A DNA stretch of 64,000 nucleotides from Flavobacteriales bacterium (GCA_019694805.1 JAIBBG010000003.1:62001-126000), one strand, 5' to 3'. Numbered from the stretch's first letter, positions 45,717-54,541 are shown. Numbers and translations are program-made. The notes: a model not told the origin generated them from the letters alone.

Positions 45717-46751
45717 TCATATGCGCGGCAACAATATTTGATGCAGGGCCTCGATCCAATCATCACCGTCGTTGAGTGAAGGTACCAGTTGAATTTTTTT
45801 TCCGCCATGTTCTTCAAAAAGCTCTTGGTACTCTTCACCGATTTCAATGATGGTTTCGAGGCAATCGGCGACAAAGGCAGGAGAATAGACCAGTAGGTTT
45901 TTTTTCCCCTCTTTGGCCAGTCTGATAATGACATCATCACTAAACGGTTCGATCCAGCCCTTTCCAAGACGTGATTGAAAGCAAACAGTGTACTGGTCTT
46001 CACGAAGTCCCAATCGCGAGGCTATTTCGCGTGAAGTCCCATAACAAGTGGCTTTATAGCAAAATTTGTTTTCATCATTGATTTCCGATTCACATGAATG
46101 GTTCGTGCACTTTCTGTCATCATATACTTTATCTACTTGACGCTCTGGTAATCCATGGTAGCTAAAAAGCACGTGATCAAATTGATCGAGTTGAAATGTT
46201 TTTCCCCGATTGGCAAATGCATTCAGGTATGCTGGGTGGTCCCAGAATTGTGATACGAATGTCACTTCAGGAAACACCCACAGATCACGCATCATGCGCA
46301 AGCATTTATCAATGACCGAACCCGTTGTAGCTGATGCATATTGGGGGAAAAGCGGCAGTACAATGACTTTATCTGCGTTCCATTTTCGAATAGCAGTGAT
46401 GGCAGATTCCAAGGATGGATTTTGGTACCTCATGGCGAGAAAAACCTTCAGGTCAGTTTTTTCATTCGCATCAAATTTTTTCTGTAACAACTCACAGGTT
46501 CTTTTACCATAGTGAATTAACGGGGAACCGTTTTCTGTCCATAGTTTCTCGTACACCCTGGCGCTCTTGCGATGCCTAAAAGGCACGATGATGCCATTAA
46601 CAAGTATTTTCCTACCAAGCCAATTGATGTCAATAACCCTTGGGTCGTTGAGGAATTCGGTAAGATACCGATATACGTCTTTCGGTTTTGGACTATCGGG
46701 TGAACCGAGGTTTACCAGAAGTATTGCCGTTTTTTTTTTCAGATAGGACAT
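45717..46751 (-). CDS. hemH: ferrochelatase
   Basis: About 344 residues from the chosen start MSYLKKKTAILLVNLGSP; an ATG at 46787, 7 nt after the ftsX stop, would add twelve residues. The enzyme inserts Fe(II) into protoporphyrin IX. Family motifs are LVNLGSPDSPKPKDVYRYL, IVPFRHRKSARVYEKLW, LPLFPQYASATTGSVID, the metal-site His in FSYHGLPERQV, and LLVYSPAFVADCLETIIEIGEEYQELF with a catalytic Glu. A Cys-containing stretch (CTNHSCESEI...CYKATCYG) lies between these. It is probably cytosolic and membrane-associated. It lies 43 nt after ftsX and tail-to-tail with the DUF4328-like gene. Confidence 0.96.
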   Translation of the reverse strand: MSYLKKKTAILLVNLGSPDSPKPKDVYRYLTEFLNDPRVIDINWLGRKILVNGIIVPFRHRKSARVYEKLWTENGSPLIHYGKRTCELLQKKFDANEKTDLKVFLAMRYQNPSLESAITAIRKWNADKVIVLPLFPQYASATTGSVIDKCLRMMRDLWVFPEVTFVSQFWDHPAYLNAFANRGKTFQLDQFDHVLFSYHGLPERQVDKVYDDRKCTNHSCESEINDENKFCYKATCYGTSREIASRLGLREDQYTVCFQSRLGKGWIEPFSDDVIIRLAKEGKKNLLVYSPAFVADCLETIIEIGEEYQELFEEHGGKKIQLVPSLNDGDDWIEALHQILLPRI

Positions 46752-46794
46752 GGAAGCAAGGCGCATTACGTGCGCAAGAGTAAACAAGAAATTC

Positions 46795-47667
46795 TCAATA
46801 AAGTTTTGCCGCTTCTGTTTTCAAGAAACGTGTAACGGCATAAGCTGTTGCGAGCCAGGAGATAATAAGGCCTACGGCAAAGACGCCGCCAATCAGGATA
46901 AGCAGACGTGATTTTTCTTTCATCACATCAATAATATCCGCGAAATCAGCGCGGAAGTAATACAAAACACCGAATAAGGCAGCGAGTGCAAAAACGGCGG
47001 AGATGAATCCATACCACAAGCCTCTTCGCAGAAATGGCTTCTGAATAAACCACCTTGTAGCACCAACCAGTTGCATGCTTTTAATCAAAAAGCGCTGCGA
47101 AAAAATGGCGAGCTGTATGGTATTAACAATGAGAACAACTGCAATGACAAGCAGCAATGCACCGATAACAACAATGGCCAAGCTCCATTTGCTAAGGTTT
47201 GCATTCATTTGTTGCAACAGGTCTTTTTGATAAACTACTTCCCGCACAAGGCTATTGTTTTGTAGGTCAGTAATTAGAGAATTAAGACCTTCTTGCTGAT
47301 TGAATTCTGGGTTGAGTCTGATATCGATAGAAGCTGGCAGTGGATTGTATCCTAAAAAATCGACAAACTCTTCACCAAGTTCTTCCTGCATGATGCGTGC
47401 AGCTTCTTCCTTCGATGTGTATTTCGCCGATGCTGTGAAGGATTCTGCCTCGAGTTGTTTTTTAAGTTGGAGCACCTCAGATTCAGGAACATCTTCATTC
47501 ATCATTACTTGAATGACTACTTGACCGCGGTAGTGATCACTTAAAGAAGACGCGAGCAGTGCAACGGTAAGCAGGATGCCTACCATGATCAACACCAAAG
47601 TTATTCCAATCACCGTGGAGAAAGATGAAATCGCGCTTCCGTTGGTTTTAAAAAGTGATCTTGACAT
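46795..47667 (-). CDS. ftsX: cell-division protein FtsX
   Basis: A 290-residue FtsX/permease. N-terminal cytosolic part to about residue 17, helix about 18-41, periplasmic domain about 42-165 (MNEDVPESEVLQLKKQLEAES and KYTSKEEAARIMQEELGEEFVDFLGYNPLPASIDIRL, which matches the FtsX extracellular domain), then three helices at about 170-190, 215-235 and 255-280. FtsEX recruits and activates peptidoglycan hydrolases at the division site. FtsE is not adjacent. It lies 43 nt upstream of hemH and 92 nt after the SlyD-like gene. Confidence 0.93.
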   Translation of the reverse strand: MSRSLFKTNGSAISSFSTVIGITLVLIMVGILLTVALLASSLSDHYRGQVVIQVMMNEDVPESEVLQLKKQLEAESFTASAKYTSKEEAARIMQEELGEEFVDFLGYNPLPASIDIRLNPEFNQQEGLNSLITDLQNNSLVREVVYQKDLLQQMNANLSKWSLAIVVIGALLLVIAVVLIVNTIQLAIFSQRFLIKSMQLVGATRWFIQKPFLRRGLWYGFISAVFALAALFGVLYYFRADFADIIDVMKEKSRLLILIGGVFAVGLIISWLATAYAVTRFLKTEAAKLY

Positions 47668-47758
47668 CTGTTGGTGCGAAATAAGGAAGAATCCGTTGCC
47701 ACATCAAGGCAGAAAAGAAGGCGTTGTTAACATGAGGAGATTGATTTTGGCAATGCGC

Positions 47759-48205
47759 TTATGAGACCGCAATGACTTCGCCTTCGAAGTAAAGGTCTTC
47801 ACCGGCCAATGGGTGATTGAAATCGAGAACGATCGAGTTAAGTTTCACTTCACAAACGACACCTTCAACCACTTCGCCATCTGGTGTTTCCATTGGCACG
47901 ATTTCTCCTTCTTCAAAAATTTCATCTGCGAGTTCCCCATCTTCGATGAAATCGCTCTTTGGGAACTCCACGAAAAGTTTTTCATCTTCTTCGCCATAAG
48001 CGTCAGCGGCCACAATGCTGATGGTGAATTTTTCACCAGCTTGAAGACCCATGAGTGCTTGTTCAAAGCGAGGTATCATAGGATCTTCACCCATAATAAA
48101 TTCCATGGGTTCATCGGCACGTGTTTCTTCGATGAGTTCGCCATCTGGGCCATCAGCATGCAGTCTATAGTGGAGGGCGATTTTTGATCCTTTTGTAATT
48201 TTCAT
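47759..48205 (-). CDS. SlyD-like FKBP-type peptidyl-prolyl isomerase
   Basis: A 148-residue protein with an FKBP fold and inserted flap: residues 1-65 (KIALHYRLHADGPDGELIEETRADEPMEFIMG, FEQALMGLQAGEKFTISI), an IF-like insertion (about 72-115) and the return IVLDFNHPLAGEDLYFEGEV, a SlyD signature. It catalyses cis-trans isomerisation before proline and has chaperone activity. The His/Cys-rich metal tail of E. coli SlyD is absent. It has no signal peptide, so it is cytosolic. A short palindrome lies 20 nt upstream. Confidence 0.94.
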   Translation of the reverse strand: MKITKGSKIALHYRLHADGPDGELIEETRADEPMEFIMGEDPMIPRFEQALMGLQAGEKFTISIVAADAYGEEDEKLFVEFPKSDFIEDGELADEIFEEGEIVPMETPDGEVVEGVVCEVKLNSIVLDFNHPLAGEDLYFEGEVIAVS

Positions 48206-48224
48206 ATTGGTACTAACAATGAGG

Positions 48225-48237
48225 GCGCAAGTTGCGC
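48225..48237. repeat. short palindrome upstream of the SlyD-like gene
   Basis: GCGCAA-G-TTGCGC, a perfect 6-bp inverted repeat, lies 20 nt upstream of the start codon. It may be an operator or chance. Confidence 0.25.
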
Positions 48238-48369
48238 ATGAAGTCAGTTCGAATTACAAAAAAGAATGAGAATTATTCCGGCATATATTTCATAAACACA
48301 TAAACGGAATTTTTTATACCAGTAAATCAGACTATACATTGCGCAATAAATCAAAAAAGGCAGAGAAGC

Positions 48370-49539
48370 ATGCGATTGCTCAAGATGTTTTTAAAAGGGC
48401 TTTTGGGCCTGTTGTTGCTGGCCGTTGTGGCGCTCTATGTAACCGGTAACGGCCACGTATTACGCGGCGTTCGATGCACCTATCTCGTTGGAAAGTCGAA
48501 ACCCGACATCGATGATTTGCCATATTTCGATGTGAGTAAAATGGCTGCCACGCAGCCTGTTTCCTGGCCAGTTCACGCCAAATACAATCTTGGAAGAATA
48601 CCACAGGAGTTCGATCAACAGCTTGATTCCCTCAGCACCACCGCTTTTTTGGTATTCAGAAACGACTCATTATTATTTGAGCAATACTGGAAAAAATTTG
48701 ATGAAAACACGGTCGGCAATTCCTTCTCCATGGCCAAGAGTTTTACTGCGATGTTGGTGGGAAGGGCCATTGATGACGGTTTTTTGAAGAGTTTGGATGA
48801 ACCGGTTGGTCATTATCTACCGGAATTCAACGAAGGAAAAAACGCGGGCTTAACCATCAGGCACTTGTTACAAATGTCCAGCGGAATTCCATTTGGAGAG
48901 AGCTACAGCAGCCCGTTTGGCTTCATGGCCAGAGCATATTACGGTGATGAATTGGAAGAAGAGACCATGAAATTCAGGGTGGAGAAAGATCCGGGAACAT
49001 TCTGGACCTATGAGGGTGGAAATACCATTTTACTTGGTTTGATCTTGAAGAAAGCTACAGGAAAAACGCCCAGTGACTATTTTATGGAGTCGTTCTGGGG
49101 GCCAATGAATGCGGAGCATGAAGCTTACTGGAACTTGGATCATGAAGGAGGATTGGAAAAAACCTTTACCGGATTTTATGCGACAGCCAGAGATTTTGGC
49201 CGAATTGGAAAACTTTTCATGCATGATGGAGTATGGGAAGGAGACACGTTGCTTTCGCCAGAATTTGTGAAGAACAGTTTGCAGCCGAATATGATACCCG
49301 ACGAGACAGGCGAAGCCTGCTCATGGTATGGGTTACATTGGTGGCTTGGTGAGCAGCACGGGCAAAAGTTCTTCTCTTGTCGCGGTTTGCGTGGCCAATA
49401 CATCATTGGCATACCGGAAGCGAATTTGGTGATTGTTAGGCTTGGCCATTTGCAACGCAAAGACAGAACAGCACACATGCCTCCTGATCTTTTCATGTAT
49501 ATGGACATTGCCCGTTCGATTGCAGCACAAACGAATTGA
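48370..49539 (+). CDS. class C beta-lactamase-like serine hydrolase
   Basis: A 389-residue protein with one N-terminal helix (about residues 8-27), probably a membrane anchor facing the periplasm. The fold is of penicillin-binding protein/beta-lactamase type: SMAKS (SxxK, near residue 122), GLTIRHLLQMSSGIPFGE (typical block 2), YEGGN in place of YxN (near 219) and GLRGQYIIG in place of the third KTG/HxG motif near 342. Such proteins are esterases, D-aminopeptidases or peptidoglycan hydrolases; no antibiotic role is implied. Its stop is 7 nt from the next gene. Confidence 0.92.
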   Translation: MRLLKMFLKGLLGLLLLAVVALYVTGNGHVLRGVRCTYLVGKSKPDIDDLPYFDVSKMAATQPVSWPVHAKYNLGRIPQEFDQQLDSLSTTAFLVFRNDSLLFEQYWKKFDENTVGNSFSMAKSFTAMLVGRAIDDGFLKSLDEPVGHYLPEFNEGKNAGLTIRHLLQMSSGIPFGESYSSPFGFMARAYYGDELEEETMKFRVEKDPGTFWTYEGGNTILLGLILKKATGKTPSDYFMESFWGPMNAEHEAYWNLDHEGGLEKTFTGFYATARDFGRIGKLFMHDGVWEGDTLLSPEFVKNSLQPNMIPDETGEACSWYGLHWWLGEQHGQKFFSCRGLRGQYIIGIPEANLVIVRLGHLQRKDRTAHMPPDLFMYMDIARSIAAQTN

Positions 49540-49546
49540 GATCAAC

Positions 49547-49951
49547 ATGAAAAAGGATATTCAGATAGAAGAAGTGACCAATGTTGGAATAGCTATTATT
49601 CCAGAGCATCCGGAATCGGAACAAACGGAGTGGTCGGTTTATTTTCTCAATATGAAAGACACCGAGATCACCAGTGTTCTGATCAATGCAGAGGCGCGTG
49701 GTATGGTAGGCGGAGAAGAAAAGCACACCGCTACGTTGCGCTTTTTTCTCAAGGACGTGGCAGCGAAAAGTTTCAAGAAATTTGAATTGGTCTTGCCGGA
49801 TACGTTTGCATTAAACAATCAGTATTGGGTGAGCTTTTATGAAGAAGGAAAAATATTTGACAAGAAATACATTTTTGCGGCGAATTCGATCAGTCAGGAT
49901 AGACTGGTGATGATTCCGCTATTAAACAAGCCAGGCGTATTGGTTCAATAA
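49547..49951 (+). CDS. 134-residue protein of unknown family
   Basis: Starts at MKKDIQIEEVTNVGIAI; the frame is open further upstream to 49433 but that region overlaps the hydrolase gene. No signal peptide or helix. The sequence is alternating and soluble: IPEHPESEQTEWSVYFLNMKDTEI, MVGGEEKHTATLRFFLKDVAAKSFKKFELVLP, VSFYEEGKIFDKKYIFAANS. It resembles a small conserved Bacteroidota protein sometimes mislabelled a tRNA synthetase subunit. Located 7 nt after the hydrolase gene and 37 nt before the exonuclease gene, suggesting one transcript. Confidence 0.7.
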   Translation: MKKDIQIEEVTNVGIAIIPEHPESEQTEWSVYFLNMKDTEITSVLINAEARGMVGGEEKHTATLRFFLKDVAAKSFKKFELVLPDTFALNNQYWVSFYEEGKIFDKKYIFAANSISQDRLVMIPLLNKPGVLVQ

Positions 49952-49988
49952 TCCTGGCAAGTTCAACCCACATTAAACCTTTCATCGT

Positions 49989-50714
49989 ATGTTACACAAC
50001 CTCACCCTCGGAGAGGTTTTGTTTCTTGATATAGAAACAGTCTCCGCGTATCACACCCTTGAAGAATTGTCTGATTTTGAACAGCAACTTTGGGAAGAAA
50101 AGTCCACCTATTACCGTGATCGAAAACAAATCGGCCTGAGTGAAAGTTACCGCCAGGCTGGGATTCACGCTGAATTTGGTAAAATTGTTTGCATCAGTGT
50201 TGGTTATTTTCATCAAGGTCCAGAGACGAGAGAGTTTCGAACACATTCATTTTATGGACATGATGAAAAGCGATTGCTTACAGAGTTTGTGGGATTATGG
50301 GATAAACATCAGCGTAAGAAATTCAAATTGCTTTGTGCACACAACGGAAAGGAGTTTGATTTCCCATACATTGCAAGAAGGCTGCTGATCAACGGCATTG
50401 CATTACCGGAAATCCTGGATATTGCAGGACGCAAACCGTGGGAAATTGCGCATCTTGATACTATGGAACTGTGGAAATTTGGGGACTACAAGCACTATAC
50501 TTCACTTAAACTACTGGCCCATGTTTTCGGCATTCCCACACCAAAGGATGACATAGATGGCAGTGAAGTGCACGATGTTTATTACGAAGAAAAAAATCTT
50601 CAGCGCATTGAGTTGTATTGTCGAAAGGATGTTGTTACGGTTGCTCAATTGTTTTTGGCGTATCGGGGTGAGACGTTACTTGTTCGGGATGAAATTTTGC
50701 TGGATGCTGAATAA
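49989..50714 (+). CDS. DEDDy 3'-5' exonuclease (RNase H-like)
   Basis: A 241-residue protein with the four acidic DEDDy ligands: FLDIETVSAY (Exo I, near residue 13), HNGKEFDFPYIARRL (Exo II, near 125) and YCRKDVVTVAQLF (Exo III, YxxxD, near 213). The length fits the predicted PolB-like 3'-5' exonuclease family seen in Bacteroidota. It probably degrades DNA or RNA ends in repair or processing; the substrate is not set. It is last in a group with the serine hydrolase and the 134-residue protein. A perfect 14-bp hairpin follows 2 nt after the stop. Confidence 0.9.
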   Translation: MLHNLTLGEVLFLDIETVSAYHTLEELSDFEQQLWEEKSTYYRDRKQIGLSESYRQAGIHAEFGKIVCISVGYFHQGPETREFRTHSFYGHDEKRLLTEFVGLWDKHQRKKFKLLCAHNGKEFDFPYIARRLLINGIALPEILDIAGRKPWEIAHLDTMELWKFGDYKHYTSLKLLAHVFGIPTPKDDIDGSEVHDVYYEEKNLQRIELYCRKDVVTVAQLFLAYRGETLLVRDEILLDAE

Positions 50715-50715
50715 A

Positions 50716-50746
50716 AACAGCGGCTTCCATCATGGAAGCCGCTGTT
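50716..50746 (-). terminator. perfect 14-bp hairpin terminator
   Basis: AACAGCGGCTTCCA/TGGAAGCCGCTGTT with a 3-nt loop. Read leftward it is followed by TTTTTATT, so it best terminates the barrel gene ending at 50815. Rightward it is followed by A-rich bases, so it is weaker for the exonuclease gene. Confidence 0.85.
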
Positions 50747-50814
50747 GAAAAAACCTTCGTTTTGTAATCGCCTGTCCGATTGTCTACGAAGTACGACAAA
50801 CGGATGCTTTCATA

Positions 50815-51648
50815 TTAAAAGGGAACTATTTGGAATCCGACAGTTACCGGATACACTTCTGGTCCTTTGTTTTTTTGGAACAATGGTGTGAGTCCATAAG
50901 TTGCGAAAACCGTGAAGTTTCTATATCCTAATCGCGCGGTTGCATCGAGGGTAAAAGGAGAGAAATTGTAATCTGCTTTGTTGCGGTATTGGTGTTTTTC
51001 TCCATTCGACTCCCATTTTTGTTTCGAGATGCTACCCATTTTCCAACCACCAATGACGCCGGCAGCTAGGTGGAATGATTTATCGTTGTCATCACTGGTG
51101 TTAAATTCCAACATAACAGGAACGTTCACATAGGTTGCGCGGAGCTTGTTTTTCGAAAATGTCATCAGTGTATCGGGGATGGTTACTGCGTAAGTAGCGG
51201 AACTATCTTCAGTGAACACGCGCACATTGTTTTTCAGTCCGTAGCTGTTGTAGGTCAAACCTGCACCTACGATTAGCCCAACATAATCCTTATAGAATCT
51301 AATTTTTTCTTCGAAGATGTTGAATCTCCAGCTGAAGGATCTGCTGTAGTCAAGGTCGAGCCATTGTGAAGCAGAATCCATGGTCATGCTGCCATTTTTG
51401 GTAAGCAGCATATTTACTCCGAGGTCAATACCGTCCCAATGGGTGAGTGTGTATTTATCGGTTGATTCGTCATAAATGGAATCGTTGGAGTTGACGCTAA
51501 CGGAGTTCAGAGAGTCTTTATCTGTTTTGGGTTCAATCACCAGGATCTGTTTATCACCAAGCATGATGTTGGTGGTATCCTTTTCTGTTTGCGCAAAACC
51601 CAAAGTGATGGTTAGGATTGCGGCGAATGTCATGCTCAGCTTTTTCAT
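50815..51648 (-). CDS. outer-membrane beta-barrel protein, PorT-like
   Basis: A 277-residue protein with signal MKKLSMTFAAILTITLGFAQ. The N-terminal acidic part (DTTNIMLGDKQILVIEPKTDKDS) is a linker, followed by about eight strands: WDGIDLGVNMLLTKNG, RSFSWRFNIFEEKIRF, YVGLIVGAGLTYNSYG, RATYVNVPVMLEFNTS, FHLAAGVIGGWKMGS, FTLDATARLGYRNFTVFATYGLTPLF and a final strand near the C-terminus (YPVTVGFQIVPF). It resembles the PorT/outer-membrane-barrel group; whether it serves T9SS is not shown. Transcribed alone. Confidence 0.82.
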   Translation of the reverse strand: MKKLSMTFAAILTITLGFAQTEKDTTNIMLGDKQILVIEPKTDKDSLNSVSVNSNDSIYDESTDKYTLTHWDGIDLGVNMLLTKNGSMTMDSASQWLDLDYSRSFSWRFNIFEEKIRFYKDYVGLIVGAGLTYNSYGLKNNVRVFTEDSSATYAVTIPDTLMTFSKNKLRATYVNVPVMLEFNTSDDNDKSFHLAAGVIGGWKMGSISKQKWESNGEKHQYRNKADYNFSPFTLDATARLGYRNFTVFATYGLTPLFQKNKGPEVYPVTVGFQIVPF

Positions 51649-51712
51649 ATTACGTGTTTTATGTTGAACTTTCTTATTAAGCGATGTTTTCAGGAATAGG
51701 ACGACACGGTTA

Positions 51713-51727
51713 CCTGTAAGTTACAGG
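51713..51727. repeat. inverted repeat in the barrel / TonB-like intergenic region
   Basis: CCTGTAA-G-TTACAGG, perfect 7-bp arms with a 1-nt centre, lies in a 294-nt divergent gap. Short spacing favours a protein-binding site over a hairpin. It could serve either flanking gene. Confidence 0.35.
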
Positions 51728-51942
51728 CTCATTGAATTTTTTTTCATTGTTGTTCTCCGGCTTCTGGATGTTCGGTTTAATCACATGGCGATCATTGTTT
51801 TTGGATGAAGATGTTCCGGATTCCGATAATTTGACCGCTTAACAAAAATTCTAACCATTTGTGAAATGTGATACAGGTGACCGGGTATCTATATGTAACT
51901 TCACGCGGTGAGTAAACGTCGTAACTGAAAACCACCTTTTCA

Positions 51943-52278
51943 ATGAAACGAAATTGGACAAAACTGATATTTGGAGCATTACTCTGCGTGGCTTCACTAT
52001 CGGCATTTTCGTCTCCACAGTCATTCGATCAGGATAATAACCGCAGAGGCGTAGAAAAAAATGATGCTGAGGAGCAAGAGCCGAATCTGGATGGTGTTGT
52101 TGAAGTGAGTTTTAAAATTGATCAAATGGGCAAGGTTCAGATTCTGAACATCAATTCTACCAGCCCACAATTGTCAGAGTATGTGATCAAAAAGCTCTCG
52201 AAGATCCAATTGGAAGAGGGAAATTCACAAGTGGGAAAGGTGATTAAGTACCGATTCGTCTTTAAAAAGCAAGCCTAA
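51943..52278 (+). CDS. small secreted TonB-C-terminal-like protein 1
   Basis: A 111-residue secreted protein: signal LIFGALLCVASLSAFS, then a short acidic linker, then GVVEVSFKIDQMGKVQILNIN followed by a LSEYVIKKLSKIQLEE helix and VIKYRFVFKKQ. The order of two strands, helix and strand, with GKV in the first hairpin, resembles the C-terminal domain of TonB energy transducers, but there is no N-terminal helix anchor. First of three related genes here (51943, 52518, 53082). It may be a free domain that binds receptor or envelope partners; this is inference. Confidence 0.72.
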   Translation: MKRNWTKLIFGALLCVASLSAFSSPQSFDQDNNRRGVEKNDAEEQEPNLDGVVEVSFKIDQMGKVQILNINSTSPQLSEYVIKKLSKIQLEEGNSQVGKVIKYRFVFKKQA

Positions 52279-52517
52279 ATTTTATTCTGATATCCATTTG
52301 TCTGTTGAGTTCTATCAACAGAACACGTGCCTGTTGCCCTTTGAACGCGTTTGGCACTTTCTATACCCCGTTGATATAGCCTTTTGATAAGCCGCCTCAT
52401 TGGTGCTCGAGGAGAATTGATGTTTGCGTGGATGTATTTAAGGAATTTTTACAATGTGGCTGTAACAAAACACAACTCGTTATCGCCTCATGACAAAACA
52501 AGCAAAAACCAAACAAC

Positions 52518-52883
52518 ATGAAAGCGCTCGCCATCTCCCTTCTTCTGATGATATCTGTCATGCAGGTTAACGCAGGAGTATTGACATCCGACAAAAGAAA
52601 ACCAAGGGAAGTCAACAAAGAACAGACACTCAAAAATGCATTAGACAAGCAAGTAAGCAGACACATTTACTATCCGTCTCAAGAGGAATCAATGGAAGGT
52701 AAAGCCGACGTGATGCTACAAATGATGCCAGAGGGAGATGTTCAAGTTGTGTTGATTCAAACAGCGAATCCCTTGATGAAAAAATTCATCGAGAGACAAG
52801 CGAAGAAAATGAAAGTGGACAAACAAGATGCGGTTGCAGGTCAGATTTTCAGATACCGCATTGTTTTCATTGCAAAGAATTAA
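52518..52883 (+). CDS. small secreted TonB-C-terminal-like protein 2
   Basis: A 121-residue protein with signal MKALAISLLLMISVMQVNAG. The body has the same layout as the gene before it: a linker with TLKNALDKQVSRHIYYPSQEESMEG, the strands KADVMLQMMPEGDVQVVLIQTANP, helix LMKKFIERQAKKMK and a final strand IFRYRIVFIAKN. A good terminator follows 43 nt after the stop, so it is expressed apart from gene 3. No anchor, receptor or ExbB/D gene is adjacent. Confidence 0.72.
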   Translation: MKALAISLLLMISVMQVNAGVLTSDKRKPREVNKEQTLKNALDKQVSRHIYYPSQEESMEGKADVMLQMMPEGDVQVVLIQTANPLMKKFIERQAKKMKVDKQDAVAGQIFRYRIVFIAKN

Positions 52884-52925
52884 AGAAGCAAGTAGTTATC
52901 AATAAACAGGTCTAAGAATCAAATG

Positions 52926-52962
52926 CCGCAGACAAAAAGTTGTCTGCGGTTTTTGTTTGTTT
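52926..52962 (+). terminator. rho-independent terminator
   Basis: The 8-bp stem CCGCAGAC/GTCTGCGG with an 8-nt loop is followed by TTTTTGTTTGTTT. It ends the transcript of TonB-like gene 2. Confidence 0.85.
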
Positions 52963-53081
52963 CCATATGAATCGTGTGTTAACACCTTTCAACAAATCCT
53001 TCACGTTTTTTCAATGATTAAATTGTAACACCTTCATATGCGCTATCGTTTTTTGCAGTGAAAAACAAAACCAATCGTATC

Positions 53082-53426
53082 ATGAAAATCACACTCGCAT
53101 TTTTCATTGCATTATTCAGTATTCAGAACACTTTCGCCGGCCACGGCGATGACACAGGTGAGAAGACCAGAAGCGCTATTGCCGCGGAAATTGGTCGCCA
53201 ACTTAGTTATCATGAATTATCGGATTCATTCCGAGGGGGCGTTGCGTTTGCAGAAGTGAGGGTATTAGAATCGGGCATGATGGAAGTAATGAATGTGAAT
53301 GCTGCCACACAGCGTCAACGGGAAATTATTGAGCGAGAAATCGAATCAATTCAACTCAACTTGCCATCTAACGCTACAGGGAAAACATTTGCATTTCGTT
53401 TTCATTTTGTACAACGAAACGCTTAA
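53082..53426 (+). CDS. small secreted TonB-C-terminal-like protein 3
   Basis: About 114 residues from ATG 53082 (an upstream in-frame GTG at 53058 adds eight residues). Signal MKITLAFFIALFSIQNTFAG, then KTRSAIAAEIGRQLSYHEL, a strand pair GVAFAEVRVLESGMMEVMNVN, helix QREIIEREIESIQ and strand KTFAFRFHFVQRNA. It is diverged from genes 1 and 2 but keeps the layout, so the three look like one family amplified locally. It ends 22 nt before the rlmN -7 box. Confidence 0.7.
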   Translation: MKITLAFFIALFSIQNTFAGHGDDTGEKTRSAIAAEIGRQLSYHELSDSFRGGVAFAEVRVLESGMMEVMNVNAATQRQREIIEREIESIQLNLPSNATGKTFAFRFHFVQRNA

Positions 53427-53448
53427 GCAAATACAGGCGTTGCGGGGT

Positions 53449-53456
53449 TATCTTTG
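53449..53456 (+). promoter_or_regulatory. -7 box of the rlmN promoter
   Basis: TATCTTTG matches TAnnTTTG exactly and ends 8 nt before the ATG at 53465, so the leader would be very short. No clear -33 element. Confidence 0.5.
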
Positions 53457-53464
53457 CCTCGCAA

Positions 53465-54541
53465 ATGACCGCGAATAGGAAGGACATAAGAAGCCTCACG
53501 GCAGAGGAGTTAACGGAATTTTTTATTCTCCATGGGGAGAAAAAATTTCGAGCGAAACAGGTACAGGATTGGTTGTGGAAGCGCGCTGCCGGTTCATTTG
53601 ACGAGATGTCTAATCTTTCAATCGACACCAGAAAATTATTAGCTGATCATTTTGATCTGCACAAGATCAAACTTTCCGACCAACAAATTAGCGGTGACAA
53701 GACCATCAAATGTGCTTTTGAGGTTGAACCCGGTAAGATTGTGGAAGGTGTTCTCATTCCGACCACCTCCAGGATGACGGCGTGTATTTCATCGCAGGTT
53801 GGATGTAGTCTTGCTTGTAAATTTTGTGCAACGGGAAGATTGAAGATGATGAGAAATCTGACCGCTGGAGAAATCTATGATCAGGTCGTTTATTTAAAGA
53901 ACGAGGCAGAAACGCGATACAATATTCCATTGTCGAATATTGTGTATATGGGCATGGGCGAGCCATTGCTCAATTATAAAAACGTAATGTCTTCGGTTGA
54001 AAAAATTACTTCACCAGATGGTTTAGGCATGTCGCCTCAGCGCATCACTGTGAGCACGGCAGGAGTTGCGAAAATGATTATGAAGCTCGGCGATGATCAG
54101 GCAAAATTCAATCTTGCGCTATCGTTGCATGCTGCGAATGATGAAAAGCGGAATAAGATTATGGACATCAACGAGTCTAATCATCTGGAGTCTTTAGCAC
54201 ATGCGCTGAGCTATTTCTATCAAAAGACAGGATCACGTGTTACATTCGAATACATCATCTTCAAGGATTTTAATGACTCTATCAAGGACGCTCACGAATT
54301 GGCAAATTATTGCAAGCGATTGCCAGTGAAGATTAACATCATTGAATACAATCCCATCGATGATGGCGAATACCAGCAGGCATCTCCTGAGCGGGTTGAT
54401 GCTTTCGCGAAATTTCTCGAGTCGAAAAACCTCATCGTCAATGTGAGAAGATCGCGAGGAAAGGACATCGATGCCGCATGCGGTCAGTTAGCGAATAAGA
54501 ATACTGCGATCTTGAAAGACGAGCGGGTTTTGAAGCGTTGA
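53465..54541 (+). CDS. rlmN: 23S rRNA (adenine2503-C2) / tRNA-A37 methyltransferase RlmN
   Basis: A 358-residue radical-SAM enzyme. The iron-sulfur triad is CSLACKFC (near residue 118-125) and the methyl-carrier Cys pair is completed by AACGQLANK near 343. SAM and substrate segments include GMGEPLLNYKNVMSSVEK, RITVSTAGVAKMI and LSLHAANDEKRNKIMDIN. It methylates A2503 of 23S rRNA and A37 of certain tRNAs, affecting decoding accuracy. Length is typical. Confidence 0.96.
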   Translation: MTANRKDIRSLTAEELTEFFILHGEKKFRAKQVQDWLWKRAAGSFDEMSNLSIDTRKLLADHFDLHKIKLSDQQISGDKTIKCAFEVEPGKIVEGVLIPTTSRMTACISSQVGCSLACKFCATGRLKMMRNLTAGEIYDQVVYLKNEAETRYNIPLSNIVYMGMGEPLLNYKNVMSSVEKITSPDGLGMSPQRITVSTAGVAKMIMKLGDDQAKFNLALSLHAANDEKRNKIMDINESNHLESLAHALSYFYQKTGSRVTFEYIIFKDFNDSIKDAHELANYCKRLPVKINIIEYNPIDDGEYQQASPERVDAFAKFLESKNLIVNVRRSRGKDIDAACGQLANKNTAILKDERVLKR

